From an uncultured Clostridia bacterium (GTDB lineage Bacteria > Bacillota > Clostridia > Christensenellales > UBA1242): a stretch of DNA of 64,000 bases. Position 1 is the stretch's first letter. The number at the start of each line of letters is the position of its first letter. The DNA is taken from assembly GCA_944380265.1 (NCBI GenBank), contig CALWGY010000007.1, positions 1 through 64,000 on the forward strand. The letters run 5' to 3'. The position numbers and the translations under genes were made by a program. The notes under the pieces were generated by a model. The model was given only the letters and a program-made list of their open reading frames with translations, was not told the DNA's origin and made no database searches. Below are positions 8,152-17,275 of this stretch, piece by piece.

Positions 8152-9117
8152 TTAGAAATTTAAAATTTTCAAAACTAAATACCAAATTGCAAGTTCAACT
8201 GAAATTGCACTTGTTTTAAGTTCAAGTTCTAACGAATCAATTAAATTAACAATTTGTTTTAGTTGCAATTTTGAAAACATTTTGCTTTGTTTGTAAGCAA
8301 CCGTTATTGCATAATCTTTAACACCAAGCATTTGCCCAAGTTCACTTTTAGAAAGGTTTGATGTTGCACAAAAAAACAATCTTCTAAAATGATTATAAAT
8401 TAACGGAACCAAGTTTTTAAAAACATCTTTTTTGCTTTTTAATGCTTCCAAAATTTCAAACACCTTAACTCTGTTCTTTTTTGCTAAATTTTCGGTTAGT
8501 TCATAAATTTGAAATTCCAAAGTTTTGTTAACTAACAACTTAACATCTTTTTCTTCAATAAGTTTTTTATCGCTAACAAAACTAACAAGTTTTTCTAATT
8601 CCTTAACAGTTTTTGTTAAATCATAAACACAATATTCGTTTAATGTTGTTAATGCAGTTTTGGTTATTTGTGTTGAAGTTTTTTTAAGTTCGTTTAAAAC
8701 AAACTTATTAATTATGTCTTCCGTTAGCCTGTTGCAATCAACAATTTCAAACAAATTTGTGTTGTTTTTTAATATGTCGCTTTCCCCTGCCACAACAACC
8801 AAAACACTTTGTGGGTTTGGACTTTTTAAATATGACAAAAGCGCGTTTTGATTTGTTATGCTTGTTTTAATTTGCAAATATACCACAACAAGTTTTTTCC
8901 CATCAAAAACCGGCATTGTGTTTAAAGATGCAACAACATCTTCAAAATTAACATTTTCACCAATAAACTTAACAAAATTAAGTTCTGGAAGATTAATTTT
9001 TAGTGCGTTAAAAATTAACTCCACACTTTTGTTTAACAAAAATTCATCGGAGCCTGTTAACAAATAATTATTAAATATGTTACTTTTTAAAGAATTTTTT
9101 AGTTCAATATATTTCAT
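8152..9117 (-). CDS. holA: DNA polymerase III delta subunit
   Basis: The 321-residue length fits HolA, the clamp-loader delta subunit that opens the beta clamp. Typical features are an N-terminal NYLLTGSDEFLLNKSVELI, the segment SLNTMPVFDGKKLVVVYL, LSYLKSPNPQSVLVVVAG, and a helical C-terminal collar domain with FQIYELTENLAKKN. It lies between comEC and rpsT as in most Firmicutes. ATG at 9117 has only a weak ribosome site. The 59-nt gap to comEC suggests cotranscription. Confidence 0.92.
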   Translation of the reverse strand: MKYIELKNSLKSNIFNNYLLTGSDEFLLNKSVELIFNALKINLPELNFVKFIGENVNFEDVVASLNTMPVFDGKKLVVVYLQIKTSITNQNALLSYLKSPNPQSVLVVVAGESDILKNNTNLFEIVDCNRLTEDIINKFVLNELKKTSTQITKTALTTLNEYCVYDLTKTVKELEKLVSFVSDKKLIEEKDVKLLVNKTLEFQIYELTENLAKKNRVKVFEILEALKSKKDVFKNLVPLIYNHFRRLFFCATSNLSKSELGQMLGVKDYAITVAYKQSKMFSKLQLKQIVNLIDSLELELKTSAISVELAIWYLVLKILNF

Positions 9118-9177
9118 ATTTTTTCTTTTTAATTTACAACCAATTTAAGTATATACATTTTTTTTATTTTAGTAAAG

Positions 9178-11310
9178 TTAGTTGTTGAACAAATAAATTA
9201 TTTCTCCTTGAAATCTTATGTTCTTGTTTGTTACAAAATACTTTGAAATTAAACCAAAATTTAAAAAATCAAAACTTTTGTTTGTAAAAACATAATCATA
9301 CTGCAATTCTTCAAATACAATGCTCATAACTTGATTTTTTGAAACATCATCAGATAACATTAAAATTAAATTATTATTATGTTCAATTTTAAGAGCATAA
9401 TCGTTGTTGTAATTAAAGTAATGTTTAAATTTAACATCATCAATTTCAAAACTTTCGTCTGTAAAACTAACATATGCAAATTTGTTAAAGCCACTAAACA
9501 TTCTGCTTTCATAAATTGAATTTACAAAAACCTTTTTAATGTCATAATTTTTTGACAACTCACTTATTAAGTTATAGTCCTTATTAGAAAAATTACTAAT
9601 TACAACATAGTCAATTTTTCCAACATTTTTGTTGTTTAATTCTTTAACAACATTCTTTTGGGTTTCAACACCATTTAGCACCAAAATGGTGTTTAATTTT
9701 TCAGTTCCCAAAACCAAATAATTGCCACTTGATGTGTAGGAAGTTGTATAAAAACTTTCATCAGTTTTTGTTGGAATGTTAATTATGGCAGCGCCTGAAA
9801 CAATAACCAAAATTATAACGCAAGAAACTATTGCTTTAAATTTTAAGTTTGCAAGCGCATAACCAATAAAGTAAATTAAGAATAGCGATAACGCAACCAG
9901 CAAATAACTAAACTTAAACACTTTAAAGTTTAAAAAATTAATTTCAGCAAACATGTTTGCAAGCAACTTAACAAAATGCAACAGCAAGTTTGGAACAATT
10001 AACAAATAGTTAATAAAAGGCAAAATTAAACCTAAAAACGAAATAACAAATAATATGTTAAAACAAACTGAAAATAGTGGCAAAACAATCAAATTTGAAA
10101 ACACCGAAATAAAATTTATTTCATTAAAACTTTGTGCCGTAACACACATTATTCCAAGGTTAACAGAAAGCGACACTGCAAGCGAACTAGACAACGCATT
10201 TGGACATTTAATTTTTTTAAGCATCTGCTTAATTGGTCTAGACAAAGTTATAATTGAAAGGACACAAACAAAACTTAACTGAAAGCCAACAGAATAAATG
10301 TATAATGGATTAATTAACAAAACAATTATTGCCGAAAGTGATAATGAGTTTAGTGCATCATATTGTTTTCCATAACTTTTTGAAATTATTAGCACCATGC
10401 TCATAATCATGGCTCTTAAAACACTTGGTGTGAAATTGCACAAATAAGCGTACAACAACAAAATTAAAAATATTATTATGTTTGAAACATTTTTGTTGCA
10501 CTTAATCAACTTAAAAAATGCCACCAACATTGCAACTAAAAACCCAACATGCAAACCAGAAACTGCCAAAATGTGTGCAAGCCCAGAAAACTTGAAAACA
10601 TCATAGGTGCTTGCCGACATGTTTTCTTTTTCACCAAACAAAACTGAATATGCAACAGATGCATTTGTTCCATTTAAAAATTTATCTAAATTATTTTTTA
10701 TTGACTTTTTAACAACATCTTTAAACATTAAATTTGTTTCAAGCACAGTTACTTCTTCTAAATTTGCTGTGCTTTTAAAATTGATGTTATTAATTAAATA
10801 GTTAATGTTATCAAAGTTGTTTTCCACAACAACCAAGTTAATGTTTGCACTAATTTTGCATCCTGACAATATTTTTTCATTAACACTACCATCATAATTA
10901 AACAAAACCAGTTCCAAATTTCCACTTGTCTTTTCACCGTTAAAACTTAAATTCTTAACGTTCACAACTGTTCTATTATCATAGTTTTTAACCGAGTCCA
11001 CCACTCCACACATTTCAACATCTGCACTAGTTAAGTTGTTAGTTGGATTAATTGAAACCAAACCGCCAATCATTCCAACAACCGAAAATACTAAAATTAA
11101 AACACACAAAACAAAATGTTTTGCACTTTTATTTTTAAAATTAATAAAAATGCAAACAGAAAGCAAAACAACAAGTGCTGTAACAAACAAAATTAGCAAA
11201 ACCAAATTAAAAACAGTTTTACCTAAAACATAGTTTGTTACAACAACTATTCCAACTATTAAACTTATTGCACATAATAAAATTGGTCTTAGGTTAAATA
11301 TTTTTTTCAT
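9178..11310 (-). CDS. comEC: ComEC/Rec2-type DNA uptake channel with a degenerate metallo-beta-lactamase domain
   Basis: ComEC forms the inner-membrane channel for transforming DNA. The protein has an N-terminal pair of membrane helices and a DUF4131-like soluble segment, then the Competence core (SGLAHILAVSGLHVGFLVAML, about residue 245) with about eight helices, then a C-terminal domain from about residue 525. In normal ComEC this last domain is a metallo-beta-lactamase fold with an HxHxDH motif. Here the matching place reads VVISNFSNKDYNLI, without the metal ligands, so the putative nuclease site is probably lost. I chose ATG at 11310 over the in-frame TTG at 11322; neither has a strong ribosome site. 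Confidence 0.9.
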   Translation of the reverse strand: MKKIFNLRPILLCAISLIVGIVVVTNYVLGKTVFNLVLLILFVTALVVLLSVCIFINFKNKSAKHFVLCVLILVFSVVGMIGGLVSINPTNNLTSADVEMCGVVDSVKNYDNRTVVNVKNLSFNGEKTSGNLELVLFNYDGSVNEKILSGCKISANINLVVVENNFDNINYLINNINFKSTANLEEVTVLETNLMFKDVVKKSIKNNLDKFLNGTNASVAYSVLFGEKENMSASTYDVFKFSGLAHILAVSGLHVGFLVAMLVAFFKLIKCNKNVSNIIIFLILLLYAYLCNFTPSVLRAMIMSMVLIISKSYGKQYDALNSLSLSAIIVLLINPLYIYSVGFQLSFVCVLSIITLSRPIKQMLKKIKCPNALSSSLAVSLSVNLGIMCVTAQSFNEINFISVFSNLIVLPLFSVCFNILFVISFLGLILPFINYLLIVPNLLLHFVKLLANMFAEINFLNFKVFKFSYLLVALSLFLIYFIGYALANLKFKAIVSCVIILVIVSGAAIINIPTKTDESFYTTSYTSSGNYLVLGTEKLNTILVLNGVETQKNVVKELNNKNVGKIDYVVISNFSNKDYNLISELSKNYDIKKVFVNSIYESRMFSGFNKFAYVSFTDESFEIDDVKFKHYFNYNNDYALKIEHNNNLILMLSDDVSKNQVMSIVFEELQYDYVFTNKSFDFLNFGLISKYFVTNKNIRFQGEIIYLFNN

Positions 11311-11434
11311 TTGTAATTTCAACGTTTAAAGTATAGCAAAAACATTTTACTTTAAAAAATTATTTAAACAAATTTAAGAATAATTTAATTTTTAATACAA
11401 AAAATAAAACAAAGTAAATTTAGGAGATGATATT

Positions 11435-11608
11435 ATGGGAACAAATAATATTTGCCGTTGTAACACAACACAACCACAAGGAGAATATGTTTGCTGCAAT
11501 TGTGGAACACACATTGAACTAGACAAACTAAGCACACTTCCCGCTTGCCCAACTTGTGGAAACGACACATTCACAAAAAACAATTCCGACGTTTTTTTCA
11601 TAGAATAA
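11435..11608 (+). CDS. zinc-ribbon micro-protein (57 residues)
   Basis: A short gene with agg agat 8 nt before ATG. The product begins MGTNNICRCN, then has YVCCNCGTHIEL and LPACPTCGNDTF, giving two CxxC knuckles (CNC preceded by C, and CPTC) typical of a rubredoxin-like zinc ribbon. An additional CRC lies near the N-terminus. Length and the LPxCPxCG.xxF block resemble small zinc-ribbon proteins found widely in Clostridia, whose role is unknown. It stands alone, divergent from comEC. Confidence 0.8.
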   Translation: MGTNNICRCNTTQPQGEYVCCNCGTHIELDKLSTLPACPTCGNDTFTKNNSDVFFIE

Positions 11609-11931
11609 AATTTATGATTTAAAAAAATTTTAAGCGTTGTTATTTGTGCCATTAAACATTATAATTTATTCTTAAAGTTGTTTTTAAATTAAAAAATTTA
11701 AAAAGGCAAAAGTGAACAATTTTTAATTTATTAAATTTTAAACAGCAAAAAAATAAAAGAGAAAAAACTCTTTTATTTTTTGTTTTAATTTTATGGCATT
11801 AAATTTTACATTTTAAATTTTTATGTTTTGTTTTTTTTTACGTTATTTTAAATTTTAATTATTTTTATGTTTCACTTCAACTGCTTAAATTTTTTATGTT
11901 AAAGTTCAAATTTTTATTGTGTTAAAAGTTA
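11609..11931. other. 323-bp AT-rich intergenic stretch with one terminator
   Basis: It holds the hairpin at 11749-11783 (aaaataaaagag/ctcttttatttt) that can end transcription from either side. I see no coding frame with a ribosome site here. Confidence 0.7.
11749..11783. terminator. intrinsic terminator between convergent genes
   Basis: A 12-bp stem with a 5-nt A loop and T-run, between the zinc-ribbon gene and the convergent DUF4132 gene. Confidence 0.8.
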
Positions 11932-14208
11932 TTAATAATAGCACGCTTCAAAAACATCATTTAAAACATCGGAATAAACTCGTTTGTTAATGCTTCCAAT
12001 TTCTTCTGGTGTTGTGCCAGACAAAACAAACTTATTGTTAACCACTTGCACCAAATTTAGGTTATAAAACTTAATGTTTCCAATAACGCTAACATTTTTT
12101 GTTGATAGTTTTATAAGTTCAATTTTAACAAGTAAATTTTCGTGTGGAATTGCCTTATAATAATAAACATCTTCCCCCACACTCATTTTATAACCAAACG
12201 CCCTAATTTTAGAATTAAAATTAATTTCGTTAATTGCAATACCATTAAACTCGTTACATAGTGTGTTTGAATAGTTATAATTGTTAGCAATAAAAACTTG
12301 TTTGTTAATTTGTTTGAATGGTTCAAACTTGTGCTTAGGCAATTTTTCTTGTTCAATTTCAACTGGATGAATTAATGCAACTTTAACATCTTCGGTTTCC
12401 ATTGCAATTTCGTTTAAGTTAACATAAACATTTTTTAATGTATCTTTTTCGTAGCCACCCCAAATTAATGTGCTAGCAATTTTTTTCAAAATTGGATTTG
12501 ATAATATGTTTGCTTTAAATGTTGCAATGCTCCAATATCTTTTTGTTTGATATGCTTCTTTAAATTTGTCAATTTGATGGCGGATTTCGTTTGTTAACTC
12601 ATTAAAATATTTTAAAGCATCGGCAGTGTCAACAAAATTTGGATTTCCCAAATTAACATAACTTTGTGTTGTCATGTTTTTAACTTTAACAGTTAAATTA
12701 TCATCAATTTCAAACAGCAAATTGTCACCATTGCAAACAATTTGTTTGGCTCCATTTTCGCTAAGCCCAAAATTGCTTACCATTTCATCTAAATAATCAA
12801 GTGCCGAAATAGAATTGTTTTTTGCTAAAATTTCCAAAAAGTTGTAGTAAATTTTTTTGTTGTTGCTTTCCATGTAAAGTTGTTTAATTAAACTTACAAC
12901 TTTTGGAACATTGGTTTCCACCAAACAACCCAAAACAAAATTGCTAAGTTCAGTGTTTCCAAGACAAGTTGGAGTTAAATCCACCAAATCGGAAACAACA
13001 AAATCGGAACAAAGTGTGCAAATTAAAGCCACAATCCATTTGTTATCCCATGTTATTTTGTTTTCTAAACTTGCAAACAAATTTTTACCCAAATTGTTAA
13101 GTTCGTTTTCTGGGAAAAAATCTTTTAAATAAGCGTACTTTTTAATAACAAGTGGAGAAGATATGTTTTTAAAAATGTTAAAAATGTAGGTTAACACTTT
13201 GTCACTAACCTTAACACCATTTTTAAAATATGTTAAAAACTTTGTGCTAATTCCAACTTCTGTTTCAATTTCTAGGTTAAGGTCAACAAAATCAATAAAG
13301 TCTTTAATTGTTTCAAACTTAATGTTTTTGCTTAGTTCAATTTCATCTTTTAAAATGTTTTTTAGTTCTTCATCTTTAATTTGATTATAAAGTTCTGGCA
13401 AAGTGTTTTTAACATCTTGCGAAAAGGTTAAATAAAAATTTAGTGCAATTTTTTGTTTTTCGCCTGATTGTTTTAAAATGTAGGATTTAAGTTCGCTAAG
13501 CCCAACTTGTTTGTTCGCCAAAAACACTTCATAAAGTTCATCTTTACTAAAATAATTTCCAGTAACCAAATTTTCGATTATGCGTTGTGCCCCTTTGTTT
13601 GAAAACAAATCAACATAAATTAAATATCCTTGCTTATAGTTTTCTTCAGTGTTTATATAATTTAAATAACTTGCTTCGTTGTTTGAAATAATTCCTTTCA
13701 AAAATTCTTTTGCTGGTCTTAAAAATTTGTTGCATGGTTCGTTTGGTTTAGAACTGTAAATATAAAACAAAAATGGAATAATTTTAAAGTTGTCAATTTC
13801 ACTATACTTAACCGCTTCAATAAACCTGTCAAAATATCTTTCATTAAAATCATAGGAGGCATCTTTGCTAACATAACTAACATCGCCAATATGGTTAACA
13901 AATGTACGTGAGAAAAATTTTGCAATGTCGTTAAAGTGTTCGGTGTTAATTAACATGTTTAAAATGTAACTTAAATAAAATTTATAATCTTTTAACTGAA
14001 ACAACATGTCGGCAATTTCAAACAAGTCTTGTTCAACAAAATTAATATTTTTAATTTTTTCACAAACACTTTTGTTGTTTGGCACATTAAAAGTGAAATT
14101 AATTAAGTCATCACCAATTAAATTAATTTCTTCATAACCAAGTTTTGCATTTGTAAAAATTTCTAAAATTGATTTGTTAATTGTTTCTTTTGTAATAAAA
14201 TATGGCAT
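11932..14208 (-). CDS. large DUF4132-like protein
   Basis: A 758-residue soluble protein rich in helices. The N-terminal 500 residues look like an alpha-helical repeat scaffold. The C-terminal part carries the DUF4132 pattern: KRYWSIATFKANILSNPIL, then IASTLIWGGY, then VKVALIHPVEIEQE and FEPFKQINKQVF, matching the family order RxWs..f...HPll, L.WG.y, HPleL and PFpQl. DUF4132 proteins have no assigned activity; some sit with MoxR/WGR-domain genes, but none is seen here. ATG at 14208 follows ggggtgaaattta. It is monocistronic. Confidence 0.75.
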   Translation of the reverse strand: MPYFITKETINKSILEIFTNAKLGYEEINLIGDDLINFTFNVPNNKSVCEKIKNINFVEQDLFEIADMLFQLKDYKFYLSYILNMLINTEHFNDIAKFFSRTFVNHIGDVSYVSKDASYDFNERYFDRFIEAVKYSEIDNFKIIPFLFYIYSSKPNEPCNKFLRPAKEFLKGIISNNEASYLNYINTEENYKQGYLIYVDLFSNKGAQRIIENLVTGNYFSKDELYEVFLANKQVGLSELKSYILKQSGEKQKIALNFYLTFSQDVKNTLPELYNQIKDEELKNILKDEIELSKNIKFETIKDFIDFVDLNLEIETEVGISTKFLTYFKNGVKVSDKVLTYIFNIFKNISSPLVIKKYAYLKDFFPENELNNLGKNLFASLENKITWDNKWIVALICTLCSDFVVSDLVDLTPTCLGNTELSNFVLGCLVETNVPKVVSLIKQLYMESNNKKIYYNFLEILAKNNSISALDYLDEMVSNFGLSENGAKQIVCNGDNLLFEIDDNLTVKVKNMTTQSYVNLGNPNFVDTADALKYFNELTNEIRHQIDKFKEAYQTKRYWSIATFKANILSNPILKKIASTLIWGGYEKDTLKNVYVNLNEIAMETEDVKVALIHPVEIEQEKLPKHKFEPFKQINKQVFIANNYNYSNTLCNEFNGIAINEINFNSKIRAFGYKMSVGEDVYYYKAIPHENLLVKIELIKLSTKNVSVIGNIKFYNLNLVQVVNNKFVLSGTTPEEIGSINKRVYSDVLNDVFEACYY

Positions 14209-14412
14209 TAAATTTCACCCCATAAATAACTTTTACAATACAATTTTATCACACACTAAAAATTTTAAAAACAAAAATGCTTATTTAAAACAAAATAAGA
14301 ACACCAAAATTTGTGTTCTTACTCTTTTTTTAATGCTTTCTTTTTTATTGTGTTCTTACTTTTTAAGTTTTTACACTTAATAAATTCTTACTTTAAATGT
14401 ATTATTATTTTT

Positions 14413-15237
14413 TTAATATTCAATTTTAGAATTTGAATCAATTAGTTTAATAACTTCCGCTTCTGTTACAACCTTAACAACTTTGTTGTTGTCATCTAGC
14501 AAATAAAACAAAGTGAAGTTTGATGAATTAATGTGTTTTATAATTTTATAAATTGGCGTGTTTTTGTTGATGGCATAACTTTTTATTTGCATAGGCTTTG
14601 TTACTTGTTTAGAAAAGTTTTCGACATATGTGCGTTCAAAATATATGTTTGCATCATTCCCAAAACATGAAGTAAACAAAAATATTGAAACAAAAAAGAA
14701 AGTTAAATTAACACCATAAAAAACAGAAACAACAAATAAAACTGCAAATATAAAACTGAAAACAAAACCTAAAATTTTCATAATTTTATATGCAATAATT
14801 CTTTTTTCCTTGTGCAAAAACACACATATTAGCACCCTTCCACCATCAAGTGGAAACACTGGAACCAAATTAAAAATTGCAAGAGCCAAGTTTGAAAGAA
14901 CAAACATTTGTGTGTATGCATAAGTTATTGGAAATGCCCACCAAACTGCAACACACCAAACCACCAAAATTAAGTTAAGCACGGGGCCGGCAAGTGCAAT
15001 AATGATTTCATGCTTAGGATTTATTATTTGGTTCTTTCCGCCCAAACCTGCACCATATGGCATAAACACAACCTTATTTAGCGTGTAACCCAACTTTTTT
15101 GCCACAAAATAGTGTGCATATTCGTGCAAGCACAAAACAACAAAATAAACAACAAATTGTTCTAGCCAACCAAAATATATTAAAACAAAGGCTAGCAAAA
15201 TGAATAATGGATGAAACTTTATTGAGAATTTTCCCAT
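14413..15237 (-). CDS. spoIVFB: SpoIVFB-like intramembrane site-2 metalloprotease (M50)
   Basis: SpoIVFB cleaves pro-sigmaK in the mother-cell membrane during sporulation. The 274-residue protein has several membrane helices, the zinc motif HEYAH (residues 38-42), and NLVPVFPLDGGR (123-134) supplying the third ligand Asp. The C-terminus (from about 215) looks like a single CBS-type motif (NTPIYKIIKHINSSN, then LLDDNNKVVKVVTE), the domain that senses ATP in known SpoIVFB. Its start overlaps the end of the SpoIVFA gene by 19 nt, which suggests translational coupling. Gene order minD-minE-spoIVFA-spoIVFB parallels the Bacillus minCD-spoIVFAB cluster. Confidence 0.9.
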   Translation of the reverse strand: MGKFSIKFHPLFILLAFVLIYFGWLEQFVVYFVVLCLHEYAHYFVAKKLGYTLNKVVFMPYGAGLGGKNQIINPKHEIIIALAGPVLNLILVVWCVAVWWAFPITYAYTQMFVLSNLALAIFNLVPVFPLDGGRVLICVFLHKEKRIIAYKIMKILGFVFSFIFAVLFVVSVFYGVNLTFFFVSIFLFTSCFGNDANIYFERTYVENFSKQVTKPMQIKSYAINKNTPIYKIIKHINSSNFTLFYLLDDNNKVVKVVTEAEVIKLIDSNSKIEY

Positions 15238-15839
15238 AATATTTGATTCTTATCTAACGTTATGTTTGTTTGTTTTATGCCATCAACATAAACGGAAAAT
15301 CTAACCACTTCGCCAACAGTTGCAGTTGCAATATCTTTACCTTTTGCAACCACTTCACCCAAAACCACACCTAATATGCCAATGTTTTCAATTCTGGAAA
15401 AAATGTTTCCACTGTGTGCAATTTCAATATATTTTTCACCACTTGGCAAAACGCCAACTGCTTTAACAATTCCATCTTCTGGCGAAAGCACCATAATGCT
15501 TGCATCAATTGTGTAATGCAATTCTCCATTAACGCTTTCAACCTTACTGCTTTTTATTGGAGTTGACAGTTTAAGTGTTTTTTTGTTGGTGTTGCTAGAA
15601 AATTTGCCAGTAAAAATTATTCCACCAGAATCGTTAAACAAAGAATTTATGGGTGCATAAATTTGCGAGCATAAACTTGCATATCCATTAAAAACATTAA
15701 CATATTTAATCATGCAGCAACTAAGCATTAAAACAACTAATGCCACACCACTAAATAAAAAATTTTTTCTTGTTTGCTTTTTTATGTAAACATGCTTAAT
15801 TTTATTTTGCGAAATGCCACTAACCTTTAAGTTTTTCAT
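15219..15839 (-). CDS. spoIVFA: SpoIVFA-like regulator with degenerate M23/LytM domain
   Basis: A 206-residue protein with a basic N-terminus (KHVYIKKQTRKN), one membrane helix at about 28-47, and an extracytoplasmic LytM-like domain (SPEDGIVKAVG, then YIEIAHSGNIFSRIENIG, then GEVVAKGKDIATA, then VRFSVYVDG). The Zn ligands of active M23 peptidases (HxxxD and HxH) are not evident, as expected for SpoIVFA, which holds SpoIVFB inactive until sporulation signalling. It lies just upstream of the M50 protease gene and after minE. ATG at 15839 has gagg 5 nt upstream. Confidence 0.85.
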   Translation of the reverse strand: MKNLKVSGISQNKIKHVYIKKQTRKNFLFSGVALVVLMLSCCMIKYVNVFNGYASLCSQIYAPINSLFNDSGGIIFTGKFSSNTNKKTLKLSTPIKSSKVESVNGELHYTIDASIMVLSPEDGIVKAVGVLPSGEKYIEIAHSGNIFSRIENIGILGVVLGEVVAKGKDIATATVGEVVRFSVYVDGIKQTNITLDKNQILWENSQ

Positions 15840-15901
15840 ATTACCTCGTTTTAATATTCTACAAAATAATATGACAAAATTTTTAACAATATTACAATTT
15901 A

Positions 15902-16141
15902 TTATTCAACAATTGCCCCCAAGTTTTTCAATCTTCTAACCTTTGCATATGCATTAAAAACAAAAAAACCATATTCATCAATTGTTATTGTAACATCCAA
16001 ATCGTTACTGTTAATTTCCATATAATTTTTAATTGTATTTAACAAATCACTTTTTAAAACGTTAATAATTCTAAGTGGGTTTTCTTCCTTATCAGCAACC
16101 AAAATTTGTTTTAATCTTGCTTCACTTTTAACCAGTTCCAT
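15902..16141 (-). CDS. minE: cell division topological specificity factor MinE
   Basis: A 79-residue protein starting one base after the minD stop codon. It has the N-terminal anti-MinCD region (ARLKQILVADKE) and the topological domain (INVLKSDLLNTIKNYMEI, then LDVTITIDEYGF). MinE makes MinD oscillate or redistribute to confine division to midcell. MinE is present in many Clostridia but absent from Bacillus. No ribosome site is needed if translation is coupled to minD. Confidence 0.92.
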   Translation of the reverse strand: MELVKSEARLKQILVADKEENPLRIINVLKSDLLNTIKNYMEINSNDLDVTITIDEYGFFVFNAYAKVRRLKNLGAIVE

Positions 16142-16142
16142 T

Positions 16143-16937
16143 TCACACCAACTTTCTAATTTTTTTTCTTAATCCACCAATTATGCCCTTATATTTTTTT
16201 GTGCAATCAAAAAAATTTCGTTCGCCATTATGTATGTTTTTTGCAATGTAAATAAATGCTTCATATGCCACACTGTTTTTGCTAACTGCTCCACCAGTGT
16301 TAAGTGCCAAACTTATTCCATCATCGTCTGGCACAACTCCAATTAAGTCGGCATTCAAATATTCTTTAATTGTGTTTTCATTAAACATTTCGCCATTAAC
16401 AATCAAATCGCCCCTAACACGGTTAATTAAAATTTTTACAGAATTTAGGTTGTAACTGTTAAGAAGTGTTAACACCTTGTCGGCATCTCTAATTGCTGAA
16501 ATGTGCGGAGTTGTTACAACAATTGCTTCATCAGCACACTTAACCGCCCTATGAAAACCAACTTCAATGCCTGCTGGACAATCAATTAAAATATAGTCAA
16601 ACATGCTTTCAATTTGCGAAATAATAAAATTTATTTGCTCGCTTGTTATGTTGAAATTGTTAACCGAGTGCACACTTGGCAAAACATAAAGTTGCGGATT
16701 AAAAAAATCTTGAATAAGTGCTTGTTTTGCCCGACACTTGCCTTTTAAAACATCAATAACATCATAAACAACTCTGTTTTCAACACCCATAACAACATCT
16801 AAATTGTTAAGCCCAAAATCAACATCTAAAATTAAAACTTTCAAATTTAAGTTGCTAAGTGCAACACCCAAATTGGTTGTTACGGTTGTTTTTCCAACTC
16901 CGCCTTTGCCTGATGTTATAACAATTTTTCTTGCCAT
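16143..16937 (-). CDS. minD: septum site-determining ATPase MinD
   Basis: A 264-residue ParA-type ATPase with deviant Walker A SGKGGVGKTT (residues 9-18), LDVDFGLNNLDVVMG, Walker B YILIDCPAG and a C-terminal amphipathic basic helix (GGLRKKIRKLV) for membrane binding. It controls division-site selection with MinE and usually MinC. No minC is found upstream or elsewhere in this window; the 335 bp before minD hold no gene. ATG at 16937 follows aaggtgaaac. Confidence 0.96.
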   Translation of the reverse strand: MARKIVITSGKGGVGKTTVTTNLGVALSNLNLKVLILDVDFGLNNLDVVMGVENRVVYDVIDVLKGKCRAKQALIQDFFNPQLYVLPSVHSVNNFNITSEQINFIISQIESMFDYILIDCPAGIEVGFHRAVKCADEAIVVTTPHISAIRDADKVLTLLNSYNLNSVKILINRVRGDLIVNGEMFNENTIKEYLNADLIGVVPDDDGISLALNTGGAVSKNSVAYEAFIYIAKNIHNGERNFFDCTKKYKGIIGGLRKKIRKLV

Positions 16938-17272
16938 GTTTCACCTTAAATTTTTAAAATTAACATTTTAAGTTTAAGGTTATTTTTTTTGTGTGTAAAA
17001 TTTTATGTTAAAATTTTTTTAAATTTGTTAAGTTGTGTTCCATATTTTTATTTTATTCTACAAATTGTGTGCTCTAATTTTGTTTTGGACAATGGTTAAA
17101 ATTTTCATTTTTTATTTTAACAGCCATTTTTTTAACACATAATTAACCAAATAATAACTTAATTAATATTTTTGTTTATTTGTTATGTATTTTAAAAATT
17201 TGTTATTTATAAACTACTTATTATTTTTTTATTAAATTTTATTTACATAAAAAAAAGAGAGTTTAAACTCCC
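16938..17272. other. 335-bp AT-rich intergenic stretch
   Basis: I see no gene here. It holds the terminator of the MreB-like gene at its left-hand end in + coordinates (near 17250) and presumably the minD promoter. Notably minC, expected here by analogy with Bacillus, is absent. Confidence 0.6.
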
Positions 17273-17275
17273 TTA
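17247..17275 (-). terminator. intrinsic terminator of the MreB-like gene
   Basis: Minus-strand stem gggagttt/aaactctc followed by eight T residues, overlapping the stop codon region. Confidence 0.75.

Noticed and set aside
11392..11652. 86-residue minus-strand frame
   Set aside because: Antisense to the zinc-ribbon gene, which has a ribosome site and motif; no evidence for the minus frame.
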